64,000 bases of DNA, taken from NCBI GenBank assembly GCA_963762885.1, contig CAVXNH010000090.1:124001-188000 (forward strand), in the 5' to 3' direction. Below the pieces are notes generated by a model. That model was not told the origin of the DNA and ran no database searches. It was given only the letters and a program-made list of their open reading frames with translations. A program made the translations under genes and the position numbers. Shown here piece by piece: positions 29,163 to 37,797 of this stretch (its first letter is position 1; every line of letters starts with the position of its first letter). This DNA comes from JASHVB01 sp963762885. GTDB lineage: Bacteria > Pseudomonadota > Alphaproteobacteria > Acetobacterales > Acetobacteraceae.

Positions 29163-29474
29163 TCACAGCCGTTCTCGCGACTGCCCTGGTCCAAACACCC
29201 GCAACACCCGAACGTCACCAGCCGTCTCGTCCCGCCCGGTATCAGGCGCCACGCGATACAGCGCTCGATAACCGCCGTCGCAGGGCAACTCCCGAACACC
29301 GAGATGCTGGCCAACCGGATAACGACTTGGATGCTGGCGCAACCGGTTGATCGCGGCCCTGATTGCCCTCAGCCGGCGACGCGCGGCCGGTCCTGATCCG
29401 GGTTGGGTCAGCCAGCGGCGAATACCGTCGAGGTCCTCGCTCGCCTCGTGTGTGAAGCTCAGTTTGCGCGGCAC
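29163..29474 (-). CDS. ParE/RelE-family toxin
   Basis: 103 aa. The RelE/ParE fold pattern is present: FTHEASEDLDGIRRWL opening helix, AINRLRQHPSRYPVGQHLGVRELPCDGGYRALYRVAPD central sheet, and VRVLRVFGPGQSRERL at the end. It begins 12 bases after the antitoxin stop, the usual antitoxin-first order. ParE toxins poison gyrase and RelE toxins cut mRNA; this one looks more like ParE but the target is unproven. Confidence 0.8.
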   Translation of the reverse strand: MPRKLSFTHEASEDLDGIRRWLTQPGSGPAARRRLRAIRAAINRLRQHPSRYPVGQHLGVRELPCDGGYRALYRVAPDTGRDETAGDVRVLRVFGPGQSRERL

Positions 29475-29486
29475 ACAGCCGCCCGG

Positions 29487-29702
29487 TCAGCGAGCGCGAT
29501 GCGGCGGCGGCAACTCGTGGTCGGTGCCGATGCTGTCGATCCAGGCGTCAATCTCGGAGGCGTCGATCAACCGGCCGGCGGCGATCGAAGCGTCCGCCTC
29601 GGCGATCCTCGCAGCCTCCCACTCGAACCGGCGCCGCTGTGCTTCGGGGCTCTCGGTCAGATCGGCCTGTGCGGTGTCGTCGGGGCGTGGGACGTTGTCC
29701 AT
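29487..29702 (-). CDS. ParD-like antitoxin
   Basis: 71 aa from ATG 29702 (MDNVPRPDDTAQADLTESPEAQRRRFEWEAARIAEADASIAAGRLID). The helical IAEADASIAAGRLIDASEIDAWIDS with a basic tail (HELPPPHRAR) is typical of antitoxins paired with ParE. Upstream in-frame starts at 29747 and 29855 would read through repeat sequence and are less likely. Directly precedes the toxin gene. Confidence 0.75.
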   Translation of the reverse strand: MDNVPRPDDTAQADLTESPEAQRRRFEWEAARIAEADASIAAGRLIDASEIDAWIDSIGTDHELPPPHRAR

Positions 29703-29888
29703 GCGGTCAATGTAGTGCGGGGTGCCTGCCAAATGCCAGTGCTCCATGACTTTTCGCCGGCTCAACGAAGGAAGGCGTGGATGGCGACCTGCGTCGGCGT
29801 GACGGGGGGTGGGTAGCAGTGCGCTCGCCATGACGGGGGGTGGGTTGCACTGCACCCACCATGACGGAGTAGGCTGGTCTGCCCCCCC

Positions 29889-30545
29889 TCACCCGCCGCC
29901 CGCCGGCGCGTGCTCTGCGTACTCCGCCACCTGCGCCGCGAGTGCCCGCTGATACGCCGGACGCGCCTTGCAGCGCTGGCGATAGGCCTCGAGCGACGGC
30001 ACCTCCCGCAGCAGGTCGGTGCTGCGCAAGATCTCCAGCACGGTCGTCATCAGCAGATCGCCGGCGGTGAAGCGGCCCTCGAGATACTCCTGCGCACCCA
30101 GCCACGCCGACAGTTCCGCCAGCCGCCGCCGTACCAGATCCTCCGCCATGGTCCGCAGCGTCTCCGCCCCTGCCCCCTCGACATTTGAAAGCCTGATCCG
30201 CGCAAGGAACATGACCGCTGATTCGACGGTGTTCAGGGCGGCGAACATCCAGGTCTTCGCCCGCGCGCGGCCCACCGGATCGGCCGGCAGCAGCACCTCC
30301 GACCGTTCCGCGATGTGCAGCACGATGGCGCCGGATTCGAACATCGCCAGACCGTTTTCGTCATAGGCCGGCACCTGGCCGAACGGCTGCAAGCGGCGAT
30401 AGGCGGCCGTACCTTGGTCCTCCGGCCCGATCAGCCGGGCCTCATAGGGCAGGCCAGCTTCCTCCAGCGCCCAGCGCACGCGCAGATCGCGCACCAGGCC
30501 TTGGGCAAACGGCGGCACCCAGCGAAGCGCGGTTACCTCGATCAT
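29889..30545 (-). CDS. Glutathione S-transferase family protein
   Basis: 218 aa, normal length. An N-terminal thioredoxin-like domain (about 1-80) holds the glutathione-site loop FGQVPAYDENGLAMFESGAIVLHIAE, and an all-helical C-terminal domain contains FTAGDLLMTTVLEILR (the N-capping motif). No catalytic serine or cysteine is obvious near residue 12 (VPPFAQGLVRDLRVRW). Cytosolic, probably a detoxification or isomerase-type GST. It stands alone and is divergent from the next gene. Confidence 0.85.
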   Translation of the reverse strand: MIEVTALRWVPPFAQGLVRDLRVRWALEEAGLPYEARLIGPEDQGTAAYRRLQPFGQVPAYDENGLAMFESGAIVLHIAERSEVLLPADPVGRARAKTWMFAALNTVESAVMFLARIRLSNVEGAGAETLRTMAEDLVRRRLAELSAWLGAQEYLEGRFTAGDLLMTTVLEILRSTDLLREVPSLEAYRQRCKARPAYQRALAAQVAEYAEHAPAGGG

Positions 30546-30749
30546 GGTGTTCGTTCTCCTTTGGCGAATTGGGAGCGCACGTCGCGCCCGGTCCCAGGAC
30601 GCTCCAGCGAGCCGGAAAACGACAGCCTACGGGGAATTTCGATGATTGGCACGAGCCGGCCCTAACGCCTGGGCAAATATTCCTTTCAATCCAACGATGT
30701 TCATGGTATGTGCTCTATCAATGGTAACCACGAACCGGAGCACAACGCC

Positions 30750-31439
30750 ATGGCCGACCAACTCTTCACGGCGGAACCGACCCTCCACCCAACCACCCTC
30801 AAGGACACCTTCCACACCACGCTCGAGGCCCTGCCGCACAGCCCGCACGCTACGGAGGAGGCCATGGCCAACCGCCGCGAGGCCGCCGTGATCACCCTCG
30901 GCGCCTGCCGCCCGCGCGACGCGCTCGAGGCCAACCTCGCCGCCCGCATCGTCGCCTCGCATTACGCGGCGATGGAAAACTTTCGGTGCGCGACGCAGGA
31001 CGACCTGCCGGCGGGCCTGAAGCTGCGTTTCGCCGCCAAGGCGTGCCAGATGTCGCGGTTGTCGGACTCGATCGCGAAGGAACTCAGCCGCCGCCAGGGG
31101 CATCCGGCGGTGCAGCCGATCATGCCGCTGAGCGTGGCCCCGGCGCAGGCCGTGCAGCCGGCCGCCGCCAGCCCGAGCCAGCCGGCACCGCAGGCGCCAG
31201 CCACGCCGCGGCGCGCGGCAGCCGCGCCGGCTGTCGCGGCGACGCAGCCAGCGCCGCAGCCCGGCGTCGCGCGGCAGCCGGAGAAGCCGGCCGCGAGCCT
31301 GCGCGGCGGATTGCCCGGCCCGCACAGCGCCGGCGCTGCACGTCCAGCCCCGCTGACCGCGGCGGAGGCGGCACGCGACCGGATGCTCGAAGGGTTCGTC
31401 GCCCGGCCGACGGCCCCGGCGATCTCTCGCGCCGCGTGA
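30750..31439 (+). CDS. Hypothetical protein with Ala/Pro-rich tail
   Basis: 229 aa from ATG 30750 (MADQLFTAEPTLHPTTLKD) after GGAG; a start at 30708 is also possible. Residues 1-115 form a helical domain (HATEEAMANRREAAVITLGACRPRDALEANLAARIVASHYAAMENFR). Residues 120-190 are rich in Ala, Pro and Gln. No function recognised. An HGGxSTGP-type gene follows 16 bases later in the same direction, so the two may be expressed together. Confidence 0.6.
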   Translation: MADQLFTAEPTLHPTTLKDTFHTTLEALPHSPHATEEAMANRREAAVITLGACRPRDALEANLAARIVASHYAAMENFRCATQDDLPAGLKLRFAAKACQMSRLSDSIAKELSRRQGHPAVQPIMPLSVAPAQAVQPAAASPSQPAPQAPATPRRAAAAPAVAATQPAPQPGVARQPEKPAASLRGGLPGPHSAGAARPAPLTAAEAARDRMLEGFVARPTAPAISRAA

Positions 31440-31455
31440 CGGGAGGAAAGAGCCC

Positions 31456-31807
31456 ATGCAACGTGAGACGGGTGCAATCCGAACTGGGCCGCTGCGCCAT
31501 GGCAATCCGCGTGGCGACCCGAACCTGGCCCCGCGCTGCGGCGCGGCCACGCGGGGCGGCTGCGCATGCCGGGCGTCGGCAACGGAGAACGGCCGGTGCC
31601 GGATGCATGGCGGGTGCAGCACCGGTCCGCGCACCGAGGACGGACGGGCCGCGGGTTCGCGCCGCCCGCACGACGCGTGGGGGTTACGGGGCGGAGACGC
31701 TGGCCGGGCTGCGCCGGGCGAACGGGTTTATTGCGGAGACGCGCGCATTGCTGGCGGCGCTGCGGGAGGCGCGGATGCGGGCTGGTATAAGAGCCCATGC
31801 AACGTGA
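31456..31807 (+). pseudogene. HGGxSTGP-type small protein, frameshifted near 31650
   Basis: Begins MQRETGAIRTGPLRHGNPRGDP and runs through APRCGAATRGGCACRA and CRMHGGCSTGPRTEDGRA, a pattern common in alphaproteobacterial proteins of unknown function with cysteines that could bind metal. After GRA one extra G shifts the frame; the other frame continues naturally as RVRAARTTRGGYGAE...LLAALREARM, stopping at 31807. About 117 aa if repaired. Its stop overlaps the start of a second, truncated copy. Confidence 0.6.
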
Positions 31808-31934
31808 GGCTGCGGTGGGGCCGGGCGCGTTGAGGTTGAAAGGGAGGAAGGGGAGCGAAGTGTGTGCCGACCCGGTCACCCTCACCCTCGATGCTTCGCA
31901 TCGCGACCTCTCCCGCTCCCGCGGGCGAGGTTAG
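31797..31934 (+). pseudogene. Truncated second copy of the HGG-type gene start
   Basis: A 20-bp direct repeat at 31448-31467 and 31789-31808 contains the start ATGCAACGTGAG of both copies. The second reads MQREAAVGPGALRLKGRKG and then runs into a palindromic repeat and stops. This looks like a leftover of a tandem gene pair or a duplication truncated by the repeat. Confidence 0.4.
31868..31934. repeat. Partial copy of the CCTCTCCCGC palindromic element
   Basis: Contains the right half (CACCCTCACCCTCGATGCTTCGCATCG...GACCTCTCCCGCTCCCGCGGG) of the roughly 160-bp element found whole at 54336-54500, 56369-56528 and 61713-61866. Confidence 0.7.
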
Positions 31935-31952
31935 CCTCATCGTGGCAGGTTG

Positions 31953-33818
31953 CTACGGCGCCAACGCTACCGTCTCATTATAATCCCGACGGATTTCGCG
32001 CAGCGCTTCGGCCGCCGCTTCACGCAGCTTCCCGGTGCACAGCGGCTCGGTCACGCGCGCCACGAATTCGCGCCGCACGGTGATGACCTGCCCGTCCAGC
32101 GACCAGTGCGACCCGTAGCCGAACGCCTCGTTCGCAATCGTCCGATCGGCCGGCAATTGCGTCACGCGGTACTTCGGACCCACATCGAACGTGACCGTCT
32201 CCACCTGCCGCCCCGCGAAGCACGGTGTCGGCTCGCTGGCGGGCAGGTCCGACATGTCCAGCGGCCCGATCAGCACATCGCCAGGCCGCGGCAGCACAAC
32301 CAGGCCTTTCGGCAATGACAGGCGATGATCCGCCGAGATGTACGGCCAGGCACTGACCGAGAACTGCCCGGTCAGGCTGTCGGCCTCTCCCGCACTCGGC
32401 GCAGGCAGGTCGAAGCGGCCGGTGCCCCTCTCACCCAGCGCTTGAAGCTGGCCGGTGCCTGCCTTCTCTGGCCCCACCGCAACAACCCCCACCGCCGCAA
32501 GGCGCAAGAGCATCCCGAACGGGCCGGTTGCTGCGATTTTGCTATCGCCGGCAATCATGTCGTCCGCGGTGATCCGCATCGTGGTGGCAAGAGTCACGCT
32601 GGCGACACCCGGCGGCAGGACCGGGGTCGAGCGCACCACTTCGCCGCTGACCACCGCATGCACGACCGGCTTGCCATATTCGTTGAACGGCAATTCGCCG
32701 AACCGCACCAACCCGAAGGCAGGCTCCACATACAAAGCGAACTCCGGCAGATACAGCATCACGTGATTCAATTGCGCGAACGGCACCGGGATGCTCAGGC
32801 GATACACCGTATCCTCGTCGATCAGCACGGGCTCGCTGGCGATCCCCTTCGCCGCCAACAACGCCGAGAGCAATGCGACTTGGTCCTGACTGTCGGCAAT
32901 GCGGTTGTTCAGCACTGTCTCCGCCGGGTGCGGCACGAACGTGCTGTCGCCAAGAGGCACGCCGACGTAACGGATGTTGTGGGTGACCCAGTCGTAAAGA
33001 TGTTCCGCCATGGCGCGACGGTCGGCGATACCGGCGGTCGCGGTGTCGGCCGTTTCCTGGACAGCCGGAGTCACCGCGGCGGCCGGCGTCGCGATCTCGG
33101 CATAGGTGCGGCCGATCTGCTGCCAGTCCGTTGCTGTGGTGATCAGCAACCTCGGCACGCGCTGGATCGGCGCGAGCAATGCGGGATCGGCCACCACCAC
33201 ATCGGTATTGCGATAGCGCCACGCATAGGTGACGACCGCGCCATCCCCGATCGCCTCCGCAACCGGACCGTCCGCAACCGAGCGCAGTTTCAGCGACCCG
33301 GGCACGGTGATGTTGACCCGCACGTCGTCCCACGCCTGGGTTCGGCCGAACAGCAAGGCCAACGAGAACACCCCCGGCAACAGCGGCCGGGCCATGTGCT
33401 CGTGGATCTCGACGACCACAGTGTCGCCGGCCACCAGGCCGTTGAACGGTATGAGCTTACGCCGGCGGTCGGTAAACTGCGACAGCGGCTGGGACGCATC
33501 GGGCGCCGGATCGCGAATCGCTGCGGGATCGACCGGCGTCTCGTGTCCATCCGCCTTCCGAATGAACGCCGCGACGATGTCCACTTGCTCGCGGGAGGCG
33601 CTGTACGTCCAGGGGATCACCGCGAGGCTGCGCGCATCGGCACTGGTTCCGGCGCGCATTTCGAGGTGCAGCGTCGCGGTGTACTGGCCGTCGGCCTGGA
33701 CGTCGTAGTCCAGCATCATCCGGTTGGCGACGGCCGCCGGCACCGCGGGGGCGGCACGAGACGCCAGGGGTGCAAACACCGACGCGGCCAGCAGAAGCCG
33801 CAGCACGCGCACCCACAT
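31953..33818 (-). CDS. DUF3857/transglutaminase-like exported protein, catalytic Cys absent
   Basis: 621 aa with a signal peptide (MWVRVLRLLLAASVFAPLASRA). About 30-230 is the beta-rich DUF3857 domain; about 265-360 a transglutaminase-like core (MAEHLYDWVTHNIRYVGVPLG...). Where active relatives have D-C-K-D at the nucleophile, this protein has D309-S310-Q311-D312, though the histidine equivalent H352 (QLNHVML) remains. It is thus probably a non-catalytic or altered member. It is periplasmic. The lipoprotein gene upstream is in the same direction 71 bases away; they may work together at the envelope. Confidence 0.8.
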   Translation of the reverse strand: MWVRVLRLLLAASVFAPLASRAAPAVPAAVANRMMLDYDVQADGQYTATLHLEMRAGTSADARSLAVIPWTYSASREQVDIVAAFIRKADGHETPVDPAAIRDPAPDASQPLSQFTDRRRKLIPFNGLVAGDTVVVEIHEHMARPLLPGVFSLALLFGRTQAWDDVRVNITVPGSLKLRSVADGPVAEAIGDGAVVTYAWRYRNTDVVVADPALLAPIQRVPRLLITTATDWQQIGRTYAEIATPAAAVTPAVQETADTATAGIADRRAMAEHLYDWVTHNIRYVGVPLGDSTFVPHPAETVLNNRIADSQDQVALLSALLAAKGIASEPVLIDEDTVYRLSIPVPFAQLNHVMLYLPEFALYVEPAFGLVRFGELPFNEYGKPVVHAVVSGEVVRSTPVLPPGVASVTLATTMRITADDMIAGDSKIAATGPFGMLLRLAAVGVVAVGPEKAGTGQLQALGERGTGRFDLPAPSAGEADSLTGQFSVSAWPYISADHRLSLPKGLVVLPRPGDVLIGPLDMSDLPASEPTPCFAGRQVETVTFDVGPKYRVTQLPADRTIANEAFGYGSHWSLDGQVITVRREFVARVTEPLCTGKLREAAAEALREIRRDYNETVALAP

Positions 33819-33889
33819 TCTCCAGTCTCCCTGCCGCGCCCTCAGGGCATCAGACTGGCAGGCGTCCTAACGTCCGGCAATCGCATTGC

Positions 33890-34432
33890 TCAGCCGTTAC
33901 GGAATTCCTCCAGCTCCGCCCCGGCTGTGGCGGCACGAGCAGCGGGCAGCGTGGGGAGGTCATTCAACACCTGCATGATTTGCTGCGGCGGTTGGGTGAA
34001 GATTGGCGCGGAAAACACCTGCTGCGCCGCCGCCGTATCGCCGCGCCCCAGATTCCACAACGCCTGTATTTCGGCGTTGACCACCATCTGCGACGGGACG
34101 CCTGGCTTGATACCCAGCGCCTGCCGGAACTCGTCGCGCGCCTGCACCATCTGGATCTTGGTGATCGGCGACATCGCCGCCCAGCGAGGCGCCATATTGA
34201 GTTCGCCCGCGAGGTACTCGACGGCGACCGCCGCGCGCAACGCTTCGACCGGGTCGCCGCGCGTGCGGTCGGGCGAACCCAACGCCCACGAAGCCTCGTT
34301 GATGGCGCCGATGTCGTTGTCGATCAGCGAGCCATAGAAGCCGGGCGGGAGTTGCGACGTATCGATGCGCTGTTCGTAACCGCAGGCCGCGATCGACAGG
34401 CACACAAGAAGGGCACAGAACCGGGCAAACAT
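33890..34432 (-). CDS. Predicted lipoprotein, 180 aa
   Basis: The signal peptide ends in a lipobox (LSIAAC, C17), so the mature protein would be lipid-anchored. The rest (PPGFYGSLIDNDIGAINEASWALGSPDRTRGDPVEALRAAVAVEYLAG...) matches no family I recognise; it is helical and without repeats. It lies upstream of the DUF3857 gene on the same strand. Confidence 0.7.
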   Translation of the reverse strand: MFARFCALLVCLSIAACGYEQRIDTSQLPPGFYGSLIDNDIGAINEASWALGSPDRTRGDPVEALRAAVAVEYLAGELNMAPRWAAMSPITKIQMVQARDEFRQALGIKPGVPSQMVVNAEIQALWNLGRGDTAAAQQVFSAPIFTQPPQQIMQVLNDLPTLPAARAATAGAELEEFRNG

Positions 34433-34601
34433 GGCACGCGCTCCGTTTCGGCGACTGCACGGTACATGGTGTGTGCCCGGGGGGGAAGACCAGTAGAGGG
34501 GGCGTGAGTCTGGACGGTCCGCAACGAGGGCGGCTACGGTCCACCATCAGTCGTCGCTGGTTGGTTCAGCCAGTGCGGCCGCCATCCCGTGTCGGTGCTC
34601 A

Positions 34602-34736
34602 TCATCGCAGAAGCAAAACGACCAGGACAATCAGCAGGATGGTGCCAAGCCCGCCACCGACATAGGGACCGCCGTAATAGAAGCCGCCGCCACCGAACAA
34701 GATCATTAGAATAACGATAAGGACTATAAGGTTCAT
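34602..34736 (-). CDS. Tiny glycine-rich membrane protein, 44 aa (DUF3309-like)
   Basis: ATG 34736 with AAGGAC upstream. The product has two hydrophobic helices, MNLIVLIVILMILF and GTILLIVLVVLLLR, around a glycine/tyrosine turn (GGGGFYYGGPYVGGGL). This is the layout of DUF3309-type small membrane proteins. A 26-aa relative lies at 35087. Function unknown. Confidence 0.65.
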   Translation of the reverse strand: MNLIVLIVILMILFGGGGFYYGGPYVGGGLGTILLIVLVVLLLR

Positions 34737-35086
34737 GGGTTTTGTCCTTCAAAAGCCGGCAGACATTTTGCTTTCGCAAGCGCGTTTCTTGTGGTCCAGG
34801 TCAGGCTAAGGCCGCCGGCCGTGTGGAATGGCGGCGCATCCGGATGGACGACCACCATCTACCAACATCCGAAAGCCAGATCAGGATCATCGCCCAGGCA
34901 ATAAGTTCGCATTGCATCTCGGGATCGGGGAGAGAGAGAGCGCAACAAGCCAATCAGCGAGCGGTCGCATACGCCTCCACTGGCCAGCGTGATGTGGCGC
35001 TGAAGTCCACATCGCGGCGCCAGGCTGACGGACCGGGTGAGTGGATGCGATCTGCCGGAGCGTCAGCAAAGAAGCACGCTCCGATG
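34737..35086. other. Gap of 350 bp with no recognised gene
   Basis: Between the two tiny membrane-protein genes. Short ORFs on both strands show no conserved features. It contains a GGGAGAGAGAGAG purine run near 34930 and nothing else of note. May hold the promoter of the 44-aa protein. Confidence 0.4.
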
Positions 35087-35167
35087 CTACCACCGCCGGC
35101 GATATCCGTAGTAGCCACCGCCACCAAAGAGCAGGAGAAGCACAAGGATAATTAGAATGAGTGACAT
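35087..35167 (-). CDS. Micro-protein, 26 aa, one membrane helix
   Basis: ATG 35167 with a strong GGAGGA ribosome site. MSLILIILVLLLLFGGGGYYG then YRRRW: one hydrophobic helix, a GGGGYYG turn and a basic tail. It matches the first half of the 44-aa protein at 34602 (same LIVLxLLFGGGGxYYG pattern). The good ribosome site and shared motif argue that it is real. Confidence 0.55.
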   Translation of the reverse strand: MSLILIILVLLLLFGGGGYYGYRRRW

Positions 35168-35390
35168 GGTTTCCTCCAACATAGGGATCGAGAGGATAGT
35201 TCTCATCCTTGATATGGCTTCGGAATGGCCGGGTCGTCAGCCTCGGAATCTACCTAGTGGTTGAAAGTCAGCAGGGACAATCGAGTTCGAATGGCAGAAA
35301 TCTCGACGTGGACGCCATACCGATGGGTTCGACGGCGATCTCATGCCAAGCGCCCGAGAGGCCGACTCATGGATTGTTCGCACCGGCCAC

Positions 35391-35490
35391 CCCAACCGTC
35401 GTGGCCGGGCTTGAGCCGGCCATCGGTCGCGGCACCGTGCTGCATGGATGGCCGGGTCAAGCCCGGCCATGACGGTTGGGGTGGCCGGTG
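35391..35490. repeat. Large palindromic repeat, about 100 bp
   Basis: The outer arms CACCGGCCACCCCAACCGTC and its inverted copy at 35471-35490 enclose inner GGCCGGG/CCCGGCC hairpins. Belongs to the GTCATGGCCGGG dispersed family. It fills much of the gap between the 26-aa protein and the gamma-carbonic anhydrase gene; the rest (35168-35390, 35491-35617) has no gene I can support. Confidence 0.75.
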
Positions 35491-35617
35491 CCGATAGGTC
35501 AGTCTTTAAGGCGGCTGGTATCAGCATGCGCCGCCAGCTTCGCCAGCTCGCCGCGCACCGGAAGGGAGTGAAAGCGAACTTGCTGTCTGGGCAAGCAAGG
35601 CTCCCCGATGCTGGCGG

Positions 35618-36190
35618 TCAGCTCGTGCTGCGCAGTCCGGCCCGGAACTTTCGCGCCAACTCCCGGTAAACCGCCGCGTTGCGATCGAACTTCGTGCGTT
35701 CCTCCGGCGACATCACCCGCAACAGGCGGGCCGGAGTGCCCGCCCACAACTCGTTCGGACCGATCACCTTGCCGGGCGTCAGCAAACCGCCGGCCGCCAG
35801 CATGCCGCCCTCCTCGATCACCGCACCATCCAGCACCGTGGCCGAGATGCCGACGAACGCCCGGTTCTTCAAAGTGCAGGCATGGATCACCGCGTTGTGC
35901 CCAACCGTGACGTCGTCGCCGATCGTGGTGGAGTAGCCGCCCGAATCGACGTGGATGATCGAGCCGTCCTGGATGTTGGTGCGGGCGCCGATATGGATGA
36001 ACTCCAGGTCACCGCGCACCAGGCAGTGGAACCAGATGCCGGTCTCCGAGCCGATCGTCACGTCGCCGATCACCGCCGCGGTGGGAGCGATGAACGCATC
36101 CGGCGCGATCTTCGGCGTCACCCCATCCAGCGAGAAGATCGGGCCGAAGCCAGCGGTCGGCACGACCTGCCCGGGTGAGATGTCAGGCAT
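35618..36190 (-). CDS. Gamma-carbonic anhydrase family protein (left-handed beta-helix)
   Basis: 190 aa from ATG 36190, which overlaps the argC stop by eight bases and therefore decides the start. Hexapeptide repeats run from IAPTAAVIGDVTIGSETGIWF through NIQDGSIIHVD, VTVGHNAVIHACTLKNRAFVGISATVLDGAVIEEGGML. The metal-ligand histidines are in place: H in IIHVD, H in VGHNAVIH. Family members (YrdA, PaaY, Cam) form trimers; many lack proven anhydrase activity, some being thioesterases. Coupled to argC. Confidence 0.88.
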   Translation of the reverse strand: MPDISPGQVVPTAGFGPIFSLDGVTPKIAPDAFIAPTAAVIGDVTIGSETGIWFHCLVRGDLEFIHIGARTNIQDGSIIHVDSGGYSTTIGDDVTVGHNAVIHACTLKNRAFVGISATVLDGAVIEEGGMLAAGGLLTPGKVIGPNELWAGTPARLLRVMSPEERTKFDRNAAVYRELARKFRAGLRSTS

Positions 36191-37136
36191 CCGCCATCTC
36201 CCACGCACCGACACCCGCGTGCAGACCGAGCATCAGGCCGATGTTCTGCACCGCCGCGCCGGACGCTCCCTTGCCGAGATTATCCAGCCGGGCGACCAGC
36301 ACTACCTGGCGGTGTTTCTCATTGCCATTGACCGTCAGCTCCAGCCGGTCCGTGCGGTTCAGCGCCTCCGGCTCCAGCTTGCCGTCGGCAGACGGCGGCA
36401 GCACGCGCACCAGGTCGCAGCCGGCGTAGCGCTCGGCCAGAACGGCGTGCAGGTCGGCCGCTGACGGGCGACCCGGGAGCGTGTCGAGGTGCAGCGGCAC
36501 CGAGACCAGCATGCCCTGCCGGAAGTGTCCGACCGACGGCACGAACAGCGGGCGCCGGGTCAGGCCGCCGTAAAGCTCGATCTCCGGCACGTGCTTGTGC
36601 TCCAGACCAAGCGCGTAGAGTTCGAAGGCCGGGCCGCCGTCGCGCTCATGCGCCTCGATCATCGATTTCCCGCCGCCGGAGTAACCGCTGACGGCGTTGA
36701 TCGTGATCGGGTAATCGGACGGAATGAATCCGGCATGGACCAGGGGACGGAGCAGACCAATCCCTCCGGTGGGGTAGCAGCCGGGATTGGCCACTTTGCG
36801 CGCGTTCGCGATGCGGTCTGCCTGACCGGGCAGCATTTCGGCAAACCCATAGGTCCAATCGGGGTGCACACGATGCGCCGTGCTGGCGTCCAGCAGCTTC
36901 GGCGCGGCGTTGCCCAGGCCGTCCGCCAGGGCCGTGGACTCCTTGGCCGCGTCATCCGGCAGGCACAGCACCACCAGATCGACCTGCGCCATCATGTCGC
37001 GCCGTGCGGCGGGATCGCGGCGGCGTTCGGCGGGCAGGCTGCGAACTTCGACGCCGCTCTGCGCGGCCAGGCGCTCGCGGATGCCGAGGCCCGTGGTGCC
37101 GGATTCCCCGTCGATGAAGACCGTCGCCTTCGCCAT
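36183..37136 (-). CDS. argC: N-acetyl-gamma-glutamyl-phosphate reductase, type 2
   Basis: 317 aa from ATG 37136 (MAKATVFIDGESGTTGLGIRERLAA). Type-2 ArgC, shorter than the common form. NADPH loop DGESGTTGLGIRERL; catalytic C120 in NPGCYPTGGIGLLRP; HERDGGP and YGGLTRRPLFVPSVGHFRQGM further on. It reduces N-acetyl-glutamyl-phosphate to the semialdehyde in arginine synthesis. It lies after rpsI, separated by a terminator, in the order rplM-rpsI-argC seen in many alphaproteobacteria. Confidence 0.93.
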   Translation of the reverse strand: MAKATVFIDGESGTTGLGIRERLAAQSGVEVRSLPAERRRDPAARRDMMAQVDLVVLCLPDDAAKESTALADGLGNAAPKLLDASTAHRVHPDWTYGFAEMLPGQADRIANARKVANPGCYPTGGIGLLRPLVHAGFIPSDYPITINAVSGYSGGGKSMIEAHERDGGPAFELYALGLEHKHVPEIELYGGLTRRPLFVPSVGHFRQGMLVSVPLHLDTLPGRPSAADLHAVLAERYAGCDLVRVLPPSADGKLEPEALNRTDRLELTVNGNEKHRQVVLVARLDNLGKGASGAAVQNIGLMLGLHAGVGAWEMADA

Positions 37137-37225
37137 GTCTGTCGCTCCTTCGAAGCAAGCCGATGGTCGGTAGCCCCGGCGCGAAAAGCAAGGGGCCAGG
37201 AAAGCAGGAGGCACGCAAACCAAAA

Positions 37226-37253
37226 GGGGCGGACCCTGACGGACCCGCCCCCC
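37226..37253 (-). terminator. Intrinsic terminator after rpsI
   Basis: Imperfect GGGGCGGGTCC / GGGTCCGCCCC hairpin on the minus strand followed by TTTTGG, about 23 bases beyond the rpsI stop. Likely ends the rplM-rpsI transcript; argC follows. Confidence 0.65.
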
Positions 37254-37275
37254 AAAGAAGAGACGCCAGCGTCCG

Positions 37276-37791
37276 TCAGCGCTTGCTGAACTGGAAGCTA
37301 CGTCGCGCTTTCATCTTGCCGTACTTCTTGCGCTCGACCACGCGGGAGTCGCGGGTGAGGAAGCCGGCCACCTTCAGGATGCCGCGCAGGTCCGGCTCGT
37401 AGTTGGTCAACGCACGCGATATGCCGTGACGCACCGCACCAGCCTGGCCGGACAGCCCGCCGCCGACGACCGTGCAGAACACGTCGAACTGGTTGTAGCG
37501 GTCGGCCACCAGGAACGGCTGGGTGATCAGCATGCGCAGCACCGGCCGGGCGAAATACTGCACGACCTTCTTGTCGTTCACCATGATCTCGCCCTTGCCC
37601 GGCTTGATCCAGACGCGAGCGACGGCGTTCTTGCGCCGGCCGGTGGCGTAGGCGCGGCCGAACTGGTCGCGCTGCGGCTCGCGCTTCGGTTGGTCGGACA
37701 GCACCGGTACGGCGCCCTCAGGCGCGGCCTGCGCTTGCTGCGCCAGCATGTCCTTGAGGTCCGCGAGCGAGCGGGATTGGGTTCCGGACAT
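37276..37791 (-). CDS. rpsI: 30S ribosomal protein S9
   Basis: 171 aa. The conserved core begins GRAYATGRRKNAVARVWIKPGKG and ends with the universal DSRVVERKKYGKMKARRSFQFSKR. The ~45-residue N-terminal extension is usual in alphaproteobacteria. Six bases after rplM, forming the classic L13-S9 operon. Assembles into the small subunit head; the C-terminal KR reaches the P site. Confidence 0.97.
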   Translation of the reverse strand: MSGTQSRSLADLKDMLAQQAQAAPEGAVPVLSDQPKREPQRDQFGRAYATGRRKNAVARVWIKPGKGEIMVNDKKVVQYFARPVLRMLITQPFLVADRYNQFDVFCTVVGGGLSGQAGAVRHGISRALTNYEPDLRGILKVAGFLTRDSRVVERKKYGKMKARRSFQFSKR

Positions 37792-37797
37792 CGGCGG

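Noticed and set aside
32325..34337. 670-aa plus-strand ORF
   Set aside because: Antisense to the DUF3857 gene and to the lipoprotein; no family features.
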